From assembly GCA_019695435.1 (NCBI GenBank), contig JACTVF010000031.1, forward strand, positions 1 to 13,430: a stretch of 13,430 nucleotides of DNA, written 5' to 3'. Positions 12,529 through 13,430 of this stretch are shown here, piece by piece. Each line of letters begins with the position of its first letter. The stretch's first letter is position 1. The stretch is from Methanoregulaceae archaeon. GTDB lineage: Archaea > Halobacteriota > Methanomicrobia > Methanomicrobiales > Methanospirillaceae. Below the pieces are notes generated by a model that was not told where the DNA came from, ran no database searches, and saw only the letters and a program-made list of their open reading frames with translations. A program made the translations under genes and the position numbers.

Positions 12529-12997
12529 AATCCACTCCAATAGTTTCGAGTATTACCTGGATTGCTTTCGGAATCGCGTTTTTCACATCTTCTGATAGCT
12601 CCATATCAATGTCCGCATCTCCCTTTTTCAGAGCCTTTGACGGTTGGCACAGGATTACTGTTGTATCGATCTGATCTCTGATACGACAGAGCTGGTCGGT
12701 ACCCTCCCATGAATGCGGGTCAATGTAGGCTCCTGGCTTCAGATCCTTCCCGGAGATTCTGGATATTGATCCAGGCTTTGCATTAAAATCTGAAATATCG
12801 ACGACGATAAGTTTCTTAGTCACTTCGGGATTAAGGAAATTAAAAATAAAGTGCGGGGCGCCAGCGCCGCCGTCCTGTATTGTTACATTGTCGGGAAGTG
12901 TGAGCTTCTCCATTTCCTCAATCACCGCAGGGCCAAACCCGTCATCGCCAAACAGGGGGTTTCCGCACCCTACTATTACGATTTCCGAATGCAGCAT
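12476..12997 (-). CDS. frhD: Hydrogenase maturation endopeptidase FrhD
   Basis: This 173-aa nickel-dependent protease of the HybD/HycI (M52) family removes the short C-terminal tail of FrhA after nickel is inserted. The N-terminal signature GCGNPLFGDDGFGPAVI is at 10-26. Likely metal ligands are Asp18 or Asp19, Asp67 in VVDISD, and His95 in DPHSWEG, a spacing similar to the Glu16/Asp62/His93 set of E. coli HybD. It starts 10 bases after frhA's stop. Its last 53 bases overlap frhG, so its C-terminal tail (TIKCIQEERQHGTA) shares DNA with the frhG N-terminus. Cytoplasmic; not part of the finished enzyme. Confidence 0.95.
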   Translation of the reverse strand: MLHSEIVIVGCGNPLFGDDGFGPAVIEEMEKLTLPDNVTIQDGGAGAPHFIFNFLNPEVTKKLIVVDISDFNAKPGSISRISGKDLKPGAYIDPHSWEGTDQLCRIRDQIDTTVILCQPSKALKKGDADIDMELSEDVKNAIPKAIQVILETIGVDYGTTIKCIQEERQHGTA

Positions 12998-13007
12998 CAG
13001 GTGACAC

Positions 13008-13430
13008 TCACTGGATGAGCTTCTGAGCCACTAACTTGTTGTCTTCATCCAGTACGATCATGTGGGTTGCACATGATACACAGGGGTCGTACCCGCGCAT
13101 GATGACTTCGGCGAGCTGCCAGGGTGCACCGGTGAGTGCAGCACTGCAGGTTGCAAAGTTCCAGGTTGTTGGAACAAGCATGCTGAAGTACTGGACCTTC
13201 CAGTCCTTGACCCGTGCAATGTGGACATCGGTTCCCCGGGGGGCTTCGTTGGATGCCCAGCCGAGGGAGCCGTCGCCGTCGGGGATGTAGTCTGCAACGA
13301 CCTTGCCTTTCGTGTCAAGTGCGTCGATGCAGTCGATCATCTCGTACAGGCTGTCAGGGTACTCCATCTCGCGGGCAACGTTCTGGCCGACCGTGCCTTT
13401 CTCGTCGTAGCCCTTGAAGGTTGCGAGACG
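13008..13430 (-). CDS. frhA: F420-reducing hydrogenase large (alpha) subunit FrhA, C-terminal part
   Basis: Only the last 140 residues are in the window; the gene continues past the right edge. FrhA holds the NiFe active site that splits H2. The end of the protein has ASNEAPRGTDVHIARV, then FATCSAALTGAPWQLAEVIMRGYDPCVSC. The DPCVSC motif gives two of the four cysteine ligands of the NiFe centre. After DPCVSCATH come 17 residues (MIVLDEDNKLVAQKLIQ), the tail that FrhD should cleave behind the histidine. The presence of this tail and of frhD next door suggests a functional enzyme. First gene of frhADGB; the promoter lies outside the window. Confidence 0.95.
   Translation of the reverse strand, partial: RLATFKGYDEKGTVGQNVAREMEYPDSLYEMIDCIDALDTKGKVVADYIPDGDGSLGWASNEAPRGTDVHIARVKDWKVQYFSMLVPTTWNFATCSAALTGAPWQLAEVIMRGYDPCVSCATHMIVLDEDNKLVAQKLIQ

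Overview
The window looks like a piece of a methanogenic archaeon's chromosome, most likely Methanomicrobiales and close to Methanoregula or Methanosphaerula. Three things point there: the right end carries the F420-reducing hydrogenase operon (frhA-frhD-frhG-frhB), there is a DUF2124 protein typical of methanogens, and several genes have archaeal TATA-like boxes with short or absent leaders. The genus is an inference from gene content and moderately GC-rich codon use.

Layout from left to right. Positions 1-557 hold an AT-rich stretch with a GC-rich hairpin at its edge, then a lone HicB-type antitoxin on the minus strand. Positions 821-1597 encode a secreted helical protein of unknown function. 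Positions 1647-3388 hold a DNA-methyltransferase locus: a broken C-terminal fragment, about 730 bp of non-coding repeat-bearing DNA, and an intact orphan beta-class amino-methyltransferase. trmO (tRNA t6A37 methyltransferase) diverges from it, followed by the DUF2124 gene. After a repeat-bearing intergenic region with a clear TATA box comes the purine pair purSL-purQ (4964-8753). A 229-bp MITE-like element with terminal inverted repeats follows. Next are a triple zinc-ribbon protein on the minus strand, a 103-aa unknown protein on the plus strand, and the frh operon on the minus strand, with frhA running off the window.

Functionally, FrhA, FrhG and FrhB form the cytoplasmic hydrogenase that reduces F420 with H2 for methanogenesis, and FrhD is the protease that matures FrhA. 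PurSL and PurQ make up the FGAM synthase of purine synthesis. The other genes appear to be independent units.

I found no convincing new multi-gene defence or mobile system. The least ordinary items are the 229-bp MITE-like element, a two-block GC-rich palindromic repeat present twice, the duplicated methyltransferase tail, the doubled PurS module in PurSL and a long N-terminal extension on FrhG.
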